Positions 62,567-64,000 of a stretch of DNA of 64,000 nt are shown here, one piece after another. A model generated the notes under the pieces. It had not been told where the DNA came from, did no database searches, and was given only the letters and a program-made list of their open reading frames with translations. Positions within the stretch are counted from its first letter, which is position 1; each line of letters begins with the position of its first letter. The position numbers and the translations under genes were made by a program. Origin of the DNA: Closterium sp. NIES-65 (lineage: Eukaryota; Streptophyta; Zygnematophyceae; Desmidiales; Closteriaceae); contig CANXME010000803.1 in NCBI GenBank assembly GCA_948144175.1, positions 992,001 through 1,056,000 of the forward strand. The letters are read 5' to 3'.

Positions 62567-64000
62567 CTAGACAGGCTGTGGACACGCTAAGGGAGGAGGA
62601 CCAGGAGGAGGCGAGAGACCAAGAACCTGCTGAAGGAGCGGAACGAAGTACGGCTGAGGGCGCGCGGCGACTCCAGACACAGCAGGGACAGCACCTGTAC
62701 CCCCAGCGGCAGTACCAGAACCAGCTGCAGCTCCAACGCCCAGGTCCTCAGTACTAGCCTCAGCACCAACGCCCGAGTCCTCAGCACCAGCAGTGGCTCC
62801 AACACCAGGGTCCACATCACCAGCCTCAGCTCCAACGCCCGGGTCCTCAGCACCAGCAGGGACTCCGACACCAGGGTCCACAGCACCAGCCGCAGCTCCA
62901 ACGCGCGGGTCCTCAGCACCAGTAGCACCTCCAACTCCCGGGTCCGCAGCACCAGCAGCAGCTCCAACGCCAGGGTCCGCAGTACCAGCCGCAGCCCCAA
63001 CGCCCGGGTCCTCAGCACCAGCAGCACCTCCAACTCTCGGGTCCGCAGCACCAGCAACAGCTCCAACACCATGGTCCGCAGCACCAGCAGCAGCTCCAAC
63101 GCCCGGGTCCGCAGCACCAGCAGCAGCTCCAACGCCCGGGTCCGTAGCACCAGGGGCAGCCGGGTCCGTGAGACGAGGCGCACCACTCCGAAGTGTGCAA
63201 CGGCGCTTGTACCACTCACGGATCCGCTCACGATAGGGGAGCTCCCGGCTAGGAGGAGAAGTACGAGCCCCAGTCCCTGTAGTGCGCCTGGTCCCAGAGG
63301 TAACACTCTGGAGGCTGCAGTACTGTAAGTACCACTCACGCAACTGCTCCGAGAAGAGGTCTCGTCCAGGTGTAGCACCCTCAGGCCCAGCACCGCCAGA
63401 GTCAGAACCCCCAGACCCAGCACCCCCAGGCTCAGCACCCCCAGTCACCGCACCCCCAGGCTCAGCACCCCCAGGCTCAGTACCCCCAGTGTCCGCACCC
63501 CCAGGCTCAGCACCCCAAGAGTCCGCACCCCCAGGCTCAGCACCCCCAGAGTCAGCACCCCCAGGCTCAGCACCCCCCGTCTCCGCACCCCCAGGCTCAA
63601 CACCCCCAGCAGGACGAGAGTCGACAGCTACCTCAACAGGCTCGACCGGGTCTACCTGAGACACACCTGAGGGAGCGGCACCCTGAGGGGGGAGGGGGTC
63701 TACGACAGCAGCACCTGGCGCGAGGAAGAGAGGCGGGGGTGGGAGCGGGGCAGTGTGGTAGGGGAAGAGGCGGTAGTAGGGGACAGACTCGTCGAAAGTG
63801 ACGTCCTGAGAGGGAAAGACCCGGCGCGAGGTGGCGTGGTAAAACTCCCAACCAGGCGCGTCCGAAACAAAGCCGAGGAAGACGCAGGGAACAGCACGAG
63901 AGGAGAGCTTGTCCGCAGACGAATCGCGGACAAAAGCTCGAGATCCCCAGACCCGGAAACGCGACGCATCGCCAACCTCCCCCGTCCACAGCAGTGTGGG
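62567..64000 (-). pseudogene. copia-1 E integrase end and repeat-rich linker (partial at window edge)
   Basis: Open from the window edge in one frame: end of the integrase core (VWGSRAFVRD, CVFLGFVSDAPGW, SQDVTFDESVPYYR), then a linker with 5-residue GGAEP/GGADS repeats (63370-63610), two LREWY-type motifs (SEQLREWYLQYCSL near 63330; ERIREWYKRRCTL near 63210), and a 10-residue repeat array (62760-63150). Ends at the TAG at 62567. The integrase catalytic residues lie outside the window. Confidence 0.85.
62760..63150 (-). repeat. 30-bp repeats in the copia-1 E linker
   Basis: About a dozen units near gctgctggtgctgcggaccc plus gggcgttgga, coding for AAGAADPGVG-like decapeptides, all in frame. 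Absent from the linkers of A and B, which carry GGAEP-type repeats, so linker repeats turn over quickly. Confidence 0.85.

Larger units (their letters stand above)
60059..64000 (-). mobile_element. copia-1 E, 3' part (runs off the window)
   Basis: Minus-strand copia-1 from its 3' LTR (60059-60181) through RNase H, RT, linker and the end of the integrase at the window edge. Inserted in copia-1 L; the five bases left of it are GCCAG, and the matching duplication would be outside the window. Confidence 0.9.

Overview
The whole window is a nest of LTR retrotransposons. I see no host gene, no rRNA or tRNA gene and no CRISPR array. The organism is a plant-lineage eukaryote, most plausibly a charophyte (streptophyte) green alga. 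The reasons are plant-type Ty1/copia and chromodomain Ty3/gypsy lineages, initiator-tRNA-Met primer sites, and a gypsy element carrying a cytosine DNA-methyltransferase domain, a gene combination reported before from charophytes. The species assignment is inference.

Families (my own labels). copia-1 (copies A, B, C, E and decayed K, L, M) has very short LTRs (about 120-160 bp), a GC-rich repeat leader, a Gag with a long polyglycine tract and an atypical zinc finger, and one Gag-PR-IN-linker-RT-RNaseH frame. copia-2 (F, F2, F3, F4) has LTRs of about 410-445 bp. copia-3 (J, R) and a copia-4 scrap are partial. The gypsy elements are G1 and G3, both ending in a chromodomain, and G2, which has no chromodomain but carries part of a C5 cytosine methyltransferase between protease and reverse transcriptase.

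Layout. 1-17052: copia-2 copy F (+) is split by copia-1 A (1-6587) and copia-1 B (7728 to about 14228); F itself sits in copia-2 copy F2 (-). 17053-37215: F2 is split again by gypsy G2 (17561-36894); the 5' LTR of G2 is split by gypsy G1 (17720-29658, 5-bp duplication CATTG); the gag of G1 is split by copia-1 C (-, 18651-24718, duplication GCTGT, identical LTRs); the gag of C holds a solo LTR (23092-23221, duplication TGCAG). That is five levels of nesting. 37216-39415: truncated copia-1 M and GC-rich debris. 39416-44637: gypsy G3. 44641-47800: copia-3 J. 47801-51605: copia-2 F3. 51606-53325: debris, a copia-4 RNase H scrap, a 20-bp repeat, and inverted copia-3 R. 53400-57061: decayed copia-1 K. 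57062-59444: internally deleted copia-2 F4 (-). 59510-64000: copia-1 L (-) split by copia-1 E (-), which runs off the right edge.

Nearly every coding region is broken by stops, frameshifts or deletions. Many stops look like CAG to TAG or TGG to TAG/TGA changes, as expected if methylated CHG cytosines decay. The most notable object is the methyltransferase domain in G2 (about 33166-33600). Next are a peptide motif (LREWY/F) shared by the Gag and the integrase-RT linker of copia-1, a conserved hairpin holding the copia-1 polypurine tract, and a recently inserted copia-1 copy that was probably already defective.
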